Numbered from the stretch's first letter, positions 26,102 through 34,777 are shown. The stretch is DNA of 64,000 nt from Devosia pacifica (GCF_014652635.1 NZ_BMZE01000001.1:549293-613292); one strand, 5' to 3'. The notes: generated by a model not told the origin, from the sequence alone. Translations and numbers: made by a program.

Positions 26102-26947
26102 GGATGTCGGTCTCTCACGCACCACAAATCTCAATGGTTTCAAAGCGATGGTCCTGGTTGCGCAGGGTCGGCTGGGTCGAGCGCATCGGCCTTTTGGGCG
26201 TCCTACTGATCACCATCATTTCGATTTTCGGGCCACTTCTGGCACCGTTTGATCCGATGCTTCGGGTGGCCGATGCCTATTTGCCGCCGAGCCTTGAGCA
26301 CCTCTTCGGCACCGATGAAATCGGGCGCGACCTGTTCTCGCGCGTCTTGCTCGGCGTCCGCTACACCTGGCTTCCGAGCCTCGCCATCATCGGCATTGCT
26401 CTTGTTATCGGCAGCACCGTCGGTGTCTTCGCCGGCATGATGGGCGGTTGGGTCGATGCCTTGCTGCAGCGTATTGTCGAACTGTTTCTCGTTCTCCCGT
26501 CGACACTTATCGCCATTTGCGCTAGGTCCAGGCCTTATAAACACCATGATCGCCATCACTATCTTCTGGTGGCCCTGGTACGCCCGTATGTCGCGAGACG
26601 AGGTTCGGCGCATTCGCAGCCGGCCGCACGTAGAGGCAGCAAGAATGTCCGGGGTCAGTGGCCCGCGGCTGATGCTGCGCTACCTCTTGCCCGGTGCTGT
26701 GCCGACGCTCCTCGTCGCCTCGACCCTTGATGTCGCCAACATAATCCTGACCCTGTCGCTGATGTCCTTCCTCGGGCTGGGCCTGCCCGCGCCCGCGCCT
26801 GAACTTGGTGCAATGACCGCACGCTCAATCGGCAGTCTGACGGTCTATTGGTGGCTGCCGATTCTGCCGGCGGTTGCGATCTTTGTGCTGTCTGTCTGCG
26901 CCAACCTCGCTGGCGACGGCTTGCGCGCAGCTTTGCGGGGAGCGTGA
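26098..26947 (+). pseudogene. Dpp/Opp-type ABC permease (DppC), frameshifted
   Basis: The gene begins at 26098, overlapping the ATPase stop by 4 bases, and encodes a normal DppC N-terminus (first membrane helix, then FGTDEIGRDLFSRVLLGVRYTW). At the T-run 26516-26518 the frame breaks: upstream codons read ...STLIAI, and the sequence resumes one base later as ALGPGLINTMIAITIFWW through the EAA loop (HVEAARMSGVSGPRLMLRYLLPG) to a stop at 26947. Removing one T restores a single protein of about 282 residues, the usual length. Either this is a real +1 insertion that inactivates the importer, or a homopolymer sequencing error. All other genes of the operon look intact. Confidence 0.9.
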
Positions 26948-26949
26948 CC

Positions 26950-27939
26950 ATGGCTGTTTATCTGCTCAAGCGCCTGCTCGGACTGGTGGTGGTCCTCATG
27001 GTCATGAGCTTCATTGTCTTTTGCCTGCAAAGCATCATACCGGCTGACCCGGCACGGGCGATGGCCGGGCCCTCGGCGCCAGAAGAAACCATCCAAAAAC
27101 TGCGCGAGGACATGGGGCTCAACGATCCGCTTTTGGTCCAGTACGGCAATTTCGTCATGAGGCTCGCAGAAGGCGATCTTGGCACTTCGGTCCGCACGCG
27201 CCAACCGATTGCGGCTGACGTCTTGCGCTATGGCCCGGCCTCGCTCGAACTGATCATCGCGGCGATGCTCCTTGGCAGTCTTCTTGCCTTTGCTTTCGCT
27301 TTCCTGCAGTCGATCGTTCGGCGTTCTGACGGCATCAGGGTTCTGATGCTCGGCCTTGGATCCGTGCCAATTTTCTTGAGCGCGCTCCTGCTGGCATATT
27401 TCCTCTGGTTCAAGCTCGGCTGGTTTCCAGGCAATGGCCGGCTCGATATCCGGCGTTTCAGCGGACCAACCGGCTTTTTCGTGCTTGACGGGCTGTTACT
27501 TGGACGACCAGACATCAGCCTGTCGGCACTTCGTCATCTGGCCCTCCCAGCCCTCGCGTTGTCGGTGCCTATTGCCGTGTCGGTCGGACGCTCTCTGAAC
27601 TCGTCGCTGATCGATGTGATGCGTCAGCCCTATATCCGTACGGCACGTGGCAAGGGCCTGAGCGCCAGCGGCATCTTCCTGCGCCATGGCCTACGCAATG
27701 CCGCTTCGGCACCACTGGCGATGCTGGGCCTGCAGGTGGGTCTGTTGTTCGGCAATCTGTTGATTGTCGAGCGAGTTTTCGCCTGGCCCGGCCTCGGCCT
27801 CTATACTGTGCAATCCTTCGCCACCTCCGACCTGCCAGCGGTGCTTGGCGTCGCTTTGGTGTTCGGCGCGTTCTACATTACCGTGACAATGCTGGTTGAA
27901 ATCGCCCAATCGCTGGCTGATCCGCGCATCGCACTTTAG
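26950..27939 (+). CDS. Dpp/Opp-type ABC permease (DppB)
   Basis: A 329-residue permease with the DppB signature: an N-terminal helix starting YLLKRLLGLVVVLMVMSFIVF, a periplasmic loop with LREDMGLNDPLLVQYGNF and GDLGTSVRTRQP, then five further helices and the EAA loop (IRTARGKGLSASGIFLRHGLRNA). The ATG at 26950 follows the DppC stop by 2 bases. It completes the ATPase-permease part of the importer; the substrate-binding protein is encoded separately at 28278 behind its own promoter and riboswitch. Confidence 0.92.
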   Translation: MAVYLLKRLLGLVVVLMVMSFIVFCLQSIIPADPARAMAGPSAPEETIQKLREDMGLNDPLLVQYGNFVMRLAEGDLGTSVRTRQPIAADVLRYGPASLELIIAAMLLGSLLAFAFAFLQSIVRRSDGIRVLMLGLGSVPIFLSALLLAYFLWFKLGWFPGNGRLDIRRFSGPTGFFVLDGLLLGRPDISLSALRHLALPALALSVPIAVSVGRSLNSSLIDVMRQPYIRTARGKGLSASGIFLRHGLRNAASAPLAMLGLQVGLLFGNLLIVERVFAWPGLGLYTVQSFATSDLPAVLGVALVFGAFYITVTMLVEIAQSLADPRIAL

Positions 27940-28077
27940 GTAACGCGCAAGCCTTTCCGCCTAATTTCTAAGCACATGCACCAAGGCCGATCATAAAACA
28001 AGCATTTATACCACTTAAGTATACAGTTCTCCAGACTAAAATTCAATAATTACAACACTTTGCGAACTTCGGCACTC

Positions 28078-28093
28078 TGGCACGCAACTTGCA
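28078..28093 (+). promoter_or_regulatory. Sigma-54 promoter of the riboswitch-binding protein-MBL operon
   Basis: TGGCACGCAACTTGCA matches the RpoN consensus TGGCACG-N4-TTGCA exactly. The predicted start near 28103 precedes the riboswitch by about 8 bases. Upstream, 27940-28077 is AT-rich and holds no gene. Confidence 0.9.
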
Positions 28094-28110
28094 AAACTCT
28101 TCTCCGAGAG

Positions 28111-28217
28111 TGGTGGCTAGGGTTCCGGTGCACGTACTGCATGGCTGGTCCGAGAGCTGCCACCGGTGGGCGGCTGTCCATTGGATGCACGGCGGGACAA
28201 AAGCCCGGGAGACCTCG
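28111..28217 (+). promoter_or_regulatory. ykkC-family riboswitch, guanidine-I type (copy 2)
   Basis: The same ordered boxes as in copy 1: CTAGGGTTCCGG at 28117, GGTCCGAGAG at 28147, ACGGCGGGACAAAAGCC at 28189, then CGGGAGA. GGTGGC at 28112 pairs with GCCACC at 28159. Downstream, GGGATTGGCG (28226-28235) can pair with CGTCAATCCC (28247-28256). A second stem, CCCTGT (28255-28260) with ACAGGG (28264-28269), would mask part of the GGGAG ribosome binding site. The two stems share bases 28255-28256, so they compete, which suggests translational control of the binding-protein gene. Confidence 0.9.
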
Positions 28218-28277
28218 TAGCCAGTGGGATTGGCGCGGATGGTCTTCGTCAATCCCCTGTTAGACAGGGAGCAACCT

Positions 28278-29837
28278 ATGACAATTCAAAGACTGCCGGG
28301 ATACCGGCAACGCTATCTTCGCTGCGTACTTTCGGCCGTGGTGGCCTTAGGGGCCGTTGCGGCCAGCGCGATGCCCTCTGCGGCGCAGGAAGTGCTGAGG
28401 CTACCGATAGCGACTGATTTTGACTCATTCGATCCCGACAACGCTTTCGAGATGGACGGCCTCGCCGCCATCAACAATGTCTATGAAGGCCTGGTGGAAT
28501 ATGTCCCCGGCAGCGCCGATATACGCGGACGGCTGGCGACCGACTGGGATGTTTCAGACGACGGCCTGGTCTATACGTTCGACCTGGTGAACGGAGCGAC
28601 GTTTCATGACGGCACCCCCGTCGATGCTGAGGCCGTGGTCGCCTCATTTCAGCGGCGCAAGGAAAGCGACCTGATCCTCTCCTATTTCCTGTGGAATCTC
28701 GAAGAGATCGAGGCCACCGACGAGGACACCGTCGAGCTGACCCTCGGCATGCCGCAGCCGTCTTTTCTCGACAGTCTCGCGAGCCCTTGGGGACCGAAGG
28801 TCATCAGCCCCACGGCCCTTTCAGAACATTCTGGCGAAGACAATGCTGCCGAATGGCTCGATACGAATGCCGTGGGCACCGGCCCGTATCAACTCGCCAG
28901 CTTTGATCGTGGCCAGGGATATGTGCTGGAACGCTACAACGACTATTATGGCGATCCGGCCTTTTTCGACACCATCGAACTTCCCCTCATGCCAGAGGTC
29001 AGCCAGCAGGTACTGAGCCTTCAGACCCAGGAAGTTGATGCAGTGCCAAGCAACTATCCTTGGGCGCAACTTGCGGCGTTACCCCCGGGGCTCGAAATTA
29101 CCACGGCGAAGAGCACGTCGTTGATTATCGGCTTCATCAAACCCGACTCGCCACTCACCGATCCTGAAATTCGAGAAGCATTCCTCACCGCCATCAATCC
29201 GGAAGGCTGGGTTGAGGATGCGTTTGGCGCATACGGGCATCCTGCCAAGTCACTCTACCCAACAATCATGCTCGATCCTGAAACGCCGCTGAGTTTTCCG
29301 ACAGACGAGGACGCCGCCAAACAGACCGTTGCCGATGAAGGGCCGATTTCGCTCACTATCGGAATCAGCACCGAGGAAGCCAATGCTCTAGGACGAGTAG
29401 GCGATCTGATGGTTGCGGAATTGGCGGCAATCGGCATCGACGCGACCGTCACCATCCTGCCCTCTGGCGCCGCTTTTGGGCTCAGGGACAACCCGGACGG
29501 CCCCGACATGTATATCGGCAAACTCACACCGGACGCGCTCCATCCTGAAAACCAGGCGGCCATCTTCTTTACCGAGAACGCGCCGATCAACTTCTACGGT
29601 CGCGGCCTTCCCGAGGCGGACGCACTGGTTGCTGAAGCCGGGACGCTGACAGATATCGCCGAGCGCGACGCGCTCTATGAAGAAGCAAGCCGACTCTACA
29701 TCGAGAACGGCCTCTTCATTCCGCTGGTCGAGGTGGATGATGTGGTGGTGCATCCGGAAGGCCTTGTCGACTTTGACCTGCGCGCTGCCTATGCGCCCGG
29801 CAATATCGACTACGGCTCCGTGCGCTGGGCCGACTAA
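28278..29837 (+). CDS. Dpp/Opp-type ABC substrate-binding protein (family 5)
   Basis: A 519-residue periplasmic binding protein with a signal peptide (basic start, hydrophobic run VVALGAVAASAMPSA, cut near AAQ/EVL). Family 5 landmarks follow: the ATDFDSFDPDNAF strand, NNVYEGLVEY, LATDWDVSDDGLVYTFDL and GTPVDAEAVVASF. The start is the ATG at 28278 after GGGAG; upstream in-frame starts lie inside the riboswitch platform. It most likely feeds the ATPase/permease set encoded at 24353-27939. Family 5 proteins bind peptides, opines, nickel chelates and other charged compounds. Control by a guanidine-type riboswitch suggests a guanidino or N-rich ligand. Confidence 0.92.
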   Translation: MTIQRLPGYRQRYLRCVLSAVVALGAVAASAMPSAAQEVLRLPIATDFDSFDPDNAFEMDGLAAINNVYEGLVEYVPGSADIRGRLATDWDVSDDGLVYTFDLVNGATFHDGTPVDAEAVVASFQRRKESDLILSYFLWNLEEIEATDEDTVELTLGMPQPSFLDSLASPWGPKVISPTALSEHSGEDNAAEWLDTNAVGTGPYQLASFDRGQGYVLERYNDYYGDPAFFDTIELPLMPEVSQQVLSLQTQEVDAVPSNYPWAQLAALPPGLEITTAKSTSLIIGFIKPDSPLTDPEIREAFLTAINPEGWVEDAFGAYGHPAKSLYPTIMLDPETPLSFPTDEDAAKQTVADEGPISLTIGISTEEANALGRVGDLMVAELAAIGIDATVTILPSGAAFGLRDNPDGPDMYIGKLTPDALHPENQAAIFFTENAPINFYGRGLPEADALVAEAGTLTDIAERDALYEEASRLYIENGLFIPLVEVDDVVVHPEGLVDFDLRAAYAPGNIDYGSVRWAD

Positions 29838-29842
29838 AAACC

Positions 29843-29866
29843 GGGTGGCTGCTGCGGCAGCCGCCC
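29843..29866 (+). other. Intercistronic stem-loop after the binding-protein gene
   Basis: GGGTGGCTGC and GCAGCCGCCC form a 10-bp stem (one G-U pair) with a TGCG loop, followed by TTCT only. It may stabilise the binding-protein message or partly terminate before the MBL gene. Confidence 0.6.
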
Positions 29867-29896
29867 TTCTCCGCCAGCGAGCCGAGGTTTGAAGCG

Positions 29897-30889
29897 ATGG
29901 ACACTGTTGAAATCACGCGCGTGGCCCAGGACCCCACCATCGACCGGCAACCATTCACGCCGGACATGCGCGTCTCGCACATGAACGACTATCTCATCTG
30001 CTTTTACGATGGACGCGAAATCGCAGAGTATCCAGCCTGGCTGCATACCAATATCGACATGCAGCTTGGGCTGTGCTGCTACGTCCTGCATCGCGGCGAA
30101 AAGGCCATCATCTTCGACACCATGCTCTACAGGGAGCACATAATCTGGATCGATGCCTATCTCGAACAGATGGGCGTGAAACACGTATCGGTCATCAACT
30201 CGCACTGGGATTGCGACCATATCGCCGGCAACTTCCTCTACAAAAATCGCGATATCATCAGCACAAGCAAGACCCGCCTGAAGCTCGAAGCGAACGCAGA
30301 GATGTTCCGTACGGGGGAAATCTGGGCGATGTCCGGAGACCCGTACTATCCGGGAGTGGAAGAGGTTATTCTGCCGAACCGCACGTTCGACGGCCGCATG
30401 ACGCTTTACCTCGATGATATACGGATTGACCTGATCGAGACCTTCGTTCATCAGATTGGACATCTGGTAGCATACCTACCGCAAGACCAGATCCTTCTGG
30501 CAGGCGACGCTTGCGAAGACACGGTCCCGTTCAACGCCCCGGCAATGACCAGTGAACTGCCGATCCAGCTTGAAACCTACCGAGAGCTTTTAGGCTTGGG
30601 TGCGAAAACCGTTTACCCATGCCACGGACGTTTTGAGGTCATTGACGGCGGTGGCTACACGAACGAATTCATTGCCGCGATGCTGGACTACAACGTCAAG
30701 CTGCTTGATCGGGCGAATGACGAGGACTTCCTGTCAGCCCCGGTTGAGAGCTTTATCCAGCCTTGGCTCGATCGTGGCGTGCTTGCGCTTCATGAGCCTT
30801 ACCGCGCACTCCATCGAAACAATCTCAAGATTGCGAAGCAGTTTTATGGCGGTCGAAGCAAAGTATCGACCGAAAGCCTCAGGTTTTGA
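29897..30889 (+). CDS. Metallo-beta-lactamase fold protein with HxDxDH motif
   Basis: A 330-residue MBL-fold protein. Its metal motif is H103-W-D105-C-D107-H108 (NSHWDCDH), so the second histidine of the usual HxHxDH is aspartate, a variant also seen in ComEC-type MBL domains. Later landmarks are LAGDACEDTVP (bridging Asp) and YPCHGRFE (final His). There is no signal peptide. It shares a sigma-54/guanidine-type riboswitch transcript with the binding protein, mirroring the lactonase-like MBL gene at 23581 in the partner operon, but the two MBL proteins are quite different in sequence. Function is unknown; hydrolysis of the imported compound is the natural guess. Confidence 0.82.
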   Translation: MDTVEITRVAQDPTIDRQPFTPDMRVSHMNDYLICFYDGREIAEYPAWLHTNIDMQLGLCCYVLHRGEKAIIFDTMLYREHIIWIDAYLEQMGVKHVSVINSHWDCDHIAGNFLYKNRDIISTSKTRLKLEANAEMFRTGEIWAMSGDPYYPGVEEVILPNRTFDGRMTLYLDDIRIDLIETFVHQIGHLVAYLPQDQILLAGDACEDTVPFNAPAMTSELPIQLETYRELLGLGAKTVYPCHGRFEVIDGGGYTNEFIAAMLDYNVKLLDRANDEDFLSAPVESFIQPWLDRGVLALHEPYRALHRNNLKIAKQFYGGRSKVSTESLRF

Positions 30890-30994
30890 GGGCTTCCGTA
30901 TATCGCGCGGATGTAGTGCTAAGGCCCGAAAGCTAGGGCGCCGACGAGCCGGCAGCGTTTCTCAAGGATTTCCGGGGGTTTTGCTCTCGCGCGG

Positions 30995-31079
30995 TGGTGG
31001 AGGGGACTGGATTCGAACCAGTGTAGCCATAGGCGTCAGATTTACAGTCTGATGGATTTAACCACTCTCCCACCCCTCC
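30995..31079 (-). tRNA. tRNA-Tyr (GTA)
   Basis: Read on the minus strand, GGAGGGG pairs with CCCCTCC in the acceptor stem. The anticodon loop CTGTAAA gives anticodon GTA, a long variable arm is present, the T-loop is TTCGAAT, and CCA is encoded at the 3' end (85 nt). A long variable arm is typical of bacterial tRNA-Tyr. Confidence 0.97.
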
Positions 31080-31230
31080 ACATCTCGGCACCGAGCGTGA
31101 GCGATGTGACAGCGAAGTAACGTTCGCGTCGGGCGGCTTTATGGTTGGCTGAGCCGGCAGTGTCAACACCCCTAAACCGGTTTGTACCACAATAGCTTGT
31201 CGGCGCAGCGCAAAGGCGCTAGGGGACGCC

Positions 31231-31989
31231 ATGAGCCGCAACAAGTTCCCCCCGAAACAACGCCACGACCCGGATCTCGGGCCAGTCTATCTATACGGTC
31301 TGCACACAGTGCGGGCGGCGCTGGATAATCCGCTGCGTGTGCGCAAGGCGCTCCTGGCCACACCCAATGCGCTGTCCCGGCTTCAGGAGACGGGCGATCT
31401 GGCCGGCCTCGAGCCGCAGCAAACAACCCCGCGCGACCTAGATCGCCTTCTGGGGGGCGAGGCTGTGCACCAGGGCGTTGCGCTTGAGGTGGATCCGGTC
31501 ACACGCTTCCAGCTGGAAGAGGTTGCCCAGCCGCGGCTTGTCGTCGTGCTCGACCAGATCACCGACCCGCATAATGTCGGCGCGATCCTGCGCACTGCCT
31601 GTGCCTTTGGTGCAGACGCAGTCATCACCACGGCGCGTCATTCACCGCGCGAAACCGGGGTGATGGCGAAATCAGCCTCGGGTGCTCTCGATCAGGTGCC
31701 GATGGTCGAAGTGCGCAACCTTGGAGATACGCTCGAACAGCTCAAAGGGCGTGGCATGGAGGTGATTGGCCTCGATTCGGAGGCGGATGCCCCCCTTGCC
31801 CCGAGGACCGGCGGCAAGCCGCTTGCCATCGTGCTGGGCGCCGAGAGCAAGGGGCTGCGCCAGCGTACCAGGGCTCTCTGTGATGCGGTGGTGCGTCTCG
31901 ACATGCCGGGGCCGATTAAATCGCTGAACGTGTCGAACGCGGCTGCCATCACCCTTTACGCCCTGGCAGGCGTACCGGACACGCACTAG
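31231..31989 (+). CDS. rlmB: 23S rRNA 2'-O-methyltransferase RlmB (TrmH/SpoU family)
   Basis: A 252-residue SPOUT methyltransferase. The N-terminal substrate-binding domain begins PVYLYGLHTVRAALDNP. The catalytic domain carries the three trefoil-knot motifs: NVGAILRTACAFGAD, IVLGAESKGLR and MPGPIKSLNVSNAAAI. RlmB methylates the ribose of G2251 in the 23S P-loop. The gene is preceded by AGGGGA and by tRNA-Tyr on the other strand, and overlaps the convergent arfB gene by 4 bases. A TrmH-family enzyme with another rRNA target is the main alternative. Confidence 0.9.
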   Translation: MSRNKFPPKQRHDPDLGPVYLYGLHTVRAALDNPLRVRKALLATPNALSRLQETGDLAGLEPQQTTPRDLDRLLGGEAVHQGVALEVDPVTRFQLEEVAQPRLVVVLDQITDPHNVGAILRTACAFGADAVITTARHSPRETGVMAKSASGALDQVPMVEVRNLGDTLEQLKGRGMEVIGLDSEADAPLAPRTGGKPLAIVLGAESKGLRQRTRALCDAVVRLDMPGPIKSLNVSNAAAITLYALAGVPDTH

Positions 31990-32417
31990 TCCTCGATACT
32001 TGGGCCTCGCCGCATCTTCTTGATGTTGCTGCGGACACTCTTGCCTTCCAGCCGCCGCCGCTTTGACGCGAGCGTCGGGCGCGTGGCGACGCGCCTTTTC
32101 TGGACAATTGTGCCTTCGCGCAGCAGCTGGACGAGCCGAGCTTGTGCCGCCTCACGGTTCTGCGCCTGCGACCGGTAATTGTTGACCGTCAGGATCAGCA
32201 CACCGTCCTTGGTCAGGCGACTGCCGGCAATTGCCGCGACACGCTTCTTTACGGCCTCCGGCAATGATGGCGAGTTCATCAGGTCGAAGCGCACCTGTAC
32301 CGCGCTCGACACCTTGTTGACATTCTGCCCGCCGGGCCCAGAGGCACGAATGAAACTTTCTTCGATTTCGCTGGGATCGATGGCGATCGACGATGTCACC
32401 TGGATGAGCTCGGGCAT
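31986..32417 (-). CDS. arfB: Alternative ribosome-rescue peptidyl-tRNA hydrolase ArfB (YaeJ)
   Basis: A 143-residue class I release-factor-like protein. The GGQ catalytic loop is intact (ASGPGGQNVNKVSSAVQVRFD region, around residue 28), and the C-terminal tail is strongly basic (ATRPTLASKRRRLEGKS... ending in KKMRRG), as needed to enter the empty mRNA channel of stalled ribosomes. There is no codon-recognition domain. It frees ribosomes stalled on non-stop mRNA. It lies downstream of thrS and the 75-residue hypothetical gene on the same strand. Confidence 0.93.
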   Translation of the reverse strand: MPELIQVTSSIAIDPSEIEESFIRASGPGGQNVNKVSSAVQVRFDLMNSPSLPEAVKKRVAAIAGSRLTKDGVLILTVNNYRSQAQNREAAQARLVQLLREGTIVQKRRVATRPTLASKRRRLEGKSVRSNIKKMRRGPSIED

Positions 32418-32425
32418 GCCCTCTC

Positions 32426-32653
32426 CTAGCGCTTCCAGCGTCCCTTGTAGACGATTTCTTCAGCGTGCACCGTCAGTCCCTTTTCGGTCGCCCGATAAAC
32501 GCCGGGCGTCTTTGAATCGGCGACGATCCAGTTTTTCTTGAGCATGCCCGAGAACACCTTGTCCCCGACGTCCTTGAAGTCGTCAGGACCCAACGCGTTT
32601 ACTTCGCCGAGGTGGCTCAGCACCTTCAATTCACGGTTTGACGGACGGGTCAT
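32426..32653 (-). CDS. Conserved hypothetical small protein, 75 aa
   Basis: A 75-residue basic protein starting MTRPSNRELKVLSHLGEV. The pattern of a helix, a short helix-turn-helix-like stretch (PDDFKDVGDKVFSGMLKKNWI) and two strands (GVYRATEKG) resembles a small winged-helix fold, as do many proteins annotated MarR-like hypothetical. It lies between thrS and arfB on the same strand, 8 bases before arfB. The start is the ATG at 32653; longer upstream reading is in a thrS shadow frame. Function unknown. Confidence 0.72.
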   Translation of the reverse strand: MTRPSNRELKVLSHLGEVNALGPDDFKDVGDKVFSGMLKKNWIVADSKTPGVYRATEKGLTVHAEEIVYKGRWKR

Positions 32654-32670
32654 TTCACACTTCTCGAGAT

Positions 32671-32693
32671 GCCGGCCGCCCGAGGCGGCCGGC
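32671..32693. terminator. Strong palindrome between thrS and the small hypothetical gene
   Basis: GCCGGCCGCC and GGCGGCCGGC form a 10-bp perfect stem with a 3-base loop, 8 bases past the thrS stop codon. No T-run follows on the minus strand, so it may be a factor-dependent terminator or an mRNA 3' stabiliser. Confidence 0.5.
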
Positions 32694-32700
32694 GAAAAGA

Positions 32701-34689
32701 TCAGGCTGCTGCGGACTTGGCTTGGCGTGCAAGGTCCGGCGGCAAAGCTTCGCTGACGAGGCTGTCGAGCGCTTCGGTAAAGGGCATGACGGTTTGCCCC
32801 TGCGTCCCCAGTCGACGCACCGAAACGGTGCCTTCTTCGGCTTCGCGCCGCCCGGCAACAAAGATCAGCGGCACCTTGCCAACCGAGTGCTCGCGCACCT
32901 TGTAGTTGATCTTTTCGTTGCGGGTATCGAGATCGGCACGAATGCCCGCAGCGCGCAGCGTGTCGACAAGCCCTTGAGCGTACGCATCGGCCTCCGACAC
33001 GATGGTGGCGACGACCACCTGGGTCGGCGCCAGCCACATAGGCATCCTGCCGGCATAGTTCTCGATCAACATGCCGATGAAGCGTTCGAGCGATCCGAGG
33101 ATCGCGCGGTGCAGCATCACTGCATATTTCCGGCTGCCATCCTCAGCTACGTAAGTGGCGTCGAGCCGTTCCGGCAGCACGTAGTCGAGTTGCAGTGTGC
33201 CGACCTGCCAGCTGCGTCCGATCGCATCCTTGAGGTGGAATTCGAGCTTGGGCGCATAGAATGCCCCCTCGCCTTCCGCGATCTCGAATTCATAGCCGGT
33301 GGCCAGCAGGGCATCGCCCAAAGCCTTTTCGGCAGCATTCCAGCGCTCGATGGTGCCGCCATATTTTTCGGGGCGCGTCGCCAGCTTGATCACCACATCC
33401 TCAAAGCCCATGTCGCCATAGACCGAATAGAGCAGATGAACGAAATGCTCGGTCTCGCTCTGGATCTGATCCTCGCGGCAGAAGATATGAGCGTCGTCCT
33501 GGGTCATCTGACGTACGCGCATCAATCCGTGCAGAGCACCATGCGCCTCATTGCGATGGCAGCAGCCGAATTCAGCCATACGCAGCGGGAGATCGCGGTA
33601 TGACTTGATTCCCTGGTTGAAGATCTGCACGTGCGCCGGACAGTTCATCGGCTTGAGTGCCATCAGCTCGCCTTCGCCGGAGAGCACGGGCCCTTCCTCG
33701 TCGACACCCGGCACCTCGTCGGGCACCACGAACATGTTCTCGCGGTATTTGCCCCAGTGTCCCGACTGCTCCCAGAACTTCGAGTTCATGAGCTGTGGCG
33801 TCTTCACTTCCTGATAGCCCGAGCTGTTCAGGCGGCGTCGGATATAGGCTTCCATCTGGTTGTATAGGACGTAACCCTTTGGATGCCAGAAGACGCTCCC
33901 CTGAGCCTCGGACTGGAAATGGTAAAGGTCCATCTCCTGCCCGATCTTGCGGTGGTCGCGCTTTTCAGCCTCTTCCACCATTGTCAGGTAGGCTTCGAGT
34001 TCAGCCTTGCTCGGGAAGGCCGTACCATAGATGCGGCTGAGCACTGGATTATTGCTGTCGCCACGCCAGTAGGCGCCGGCCACCTTGGTCAGCTTGAAGG
34101 CCGGACCGACATCGCGTGTCGAGCGCATGTGGGGGCCGCGGCACAAGTCGAACCACTGGCCCTGCTTGTAGATCTTTACGTCCTGATCGGCCGGAATGGC
34201 GTCAATCAACTCGACTTTGAAGCTCTCGCCCTTGGCCGCAAAAACCTGCTTGGCTTCCTCGCGGCTCCAGACCTCCTTGGTGAAGGCTGCGCCGCGATCG
34301 ATGATTTCAGCCATCTTTTTTTCGATGGCAGGGAAGTCATCTTCGCTAAACGGAGTCTCGCGTTTGAAGTCATAATAGAAGCCGTTCTCGATCACCGGAC
34401 CGATGGTCACCTGCGTGTCGGGCCACAATTCCTGAACGGCTTCGGCCAGCACGTGGGCGCTGTCGTGACGGATCAGCTCCAGAATGTCCTTCGAGCCGCT
34501 GTCGCGGGTCACGAACTCCAGCTTTCCGTCCGCCTCAAGCGGATCGGCAAGATCGCTCAACACGCCGTTCCAGCGCATCGCGACCGTCTTCTTGGCAAGG
34601 CTCTTGGAGATGCCCTCAACGATCGCGGTGCCGGTGGTGCCGGCCGCAAATTCGCGTACAGCCCCATCGGGGAATGTCACCTTGATCAT
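32701..34689 (-). CDS. thrS: Threonine-tRNA ligase
   Basis: A 662-residue class II aminoacyl-tRNA synthetase: TGS domain (~1-62), second additional/editing domain with [16 protein letters not shown] (~75), the catalytic core with [10 protein letters not shown] (zinc Cys), [24 protein letters not shown] as motif 2 region (~385) and motif 3 with [17 protein letters not shown] (~525), then the anticodon-binding domain (~550-650). It charges tRNA-Thr and edits Ser-tRNA-Thr. Full length for the family. It is transcribed away from yidD with an 88-base gap. Confidence 0.97.
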   Translation of the reverse strand: MIKVTFPDGAVREFAAGTTGTAIVEGISKSLAKKTVAMRWNGVLSDLADPLEADGKLEFVTRDSGSKDILELIRHDSAHVLAEAVQELWPDTQVTIGPVIENGFYYDFKRETPFSEDDFPAIEKKMAEIIDRGAAFTKEVWSREEAKQVFAAKGESFKVELIDAIPADQDVKIYKQGQWFDLCRGPHMRSTRDVGPAFKLTKVAGAYWRGDSNNPVLSRIYGTAFPSKAELEAYLTMVEEAEKRDHRKIGQEMDLYHFQSEAQGSVFWHPKGYVLYNQMEAYIRRRLNSSGYQEVKTPQLMNSKFWEQSGHWGKYRENMFVVPDEVPGVDEEGPVLSGEGELMALKPMNCPAHVQIFNQGIKSYRDLPLRMAEFGCCHRNEAHGALHGLMRVRQMTQDDAHIFCREDQIQSETEHFVHLLYSVYGDMGFEDVVIKLATRPEKYGGTIERWNAAEKALGDALLATGYEFEIAEGEGAFYAPKLEFHLKDAIGRSWQVGTLQLDYVLPERLDATYVAEDGSRKYAVMLHRAILGSLERFIGMLIENYAGRMPMWLAPTQVVVATIVSEADAYAQGLVDTLRAAGIRADLDTRNEKINYKVREHSVGKVPLIFVAGRREAEEGTVSVRRLGTQGQTVMPFTEALDSLVSEALPPDLARQAKSAAA

Positions 34690-34777
34690 AGTCCTATCTC
34701 CAGAAAGAAATTCGATAAGCGCGCGCAGCTGCCGCGCCGGCGTTGTCTAGCACGGTTTGTCGCAGATGCCAGCCCGC

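Noticed and set aside
27960..28030. An NtrC site (TGCACC half at 27977) upstream of the second sigma-54 promoter
   Set aside because: Only one half-site matches, and the symmetric partner is absent, so I did not annotate it.
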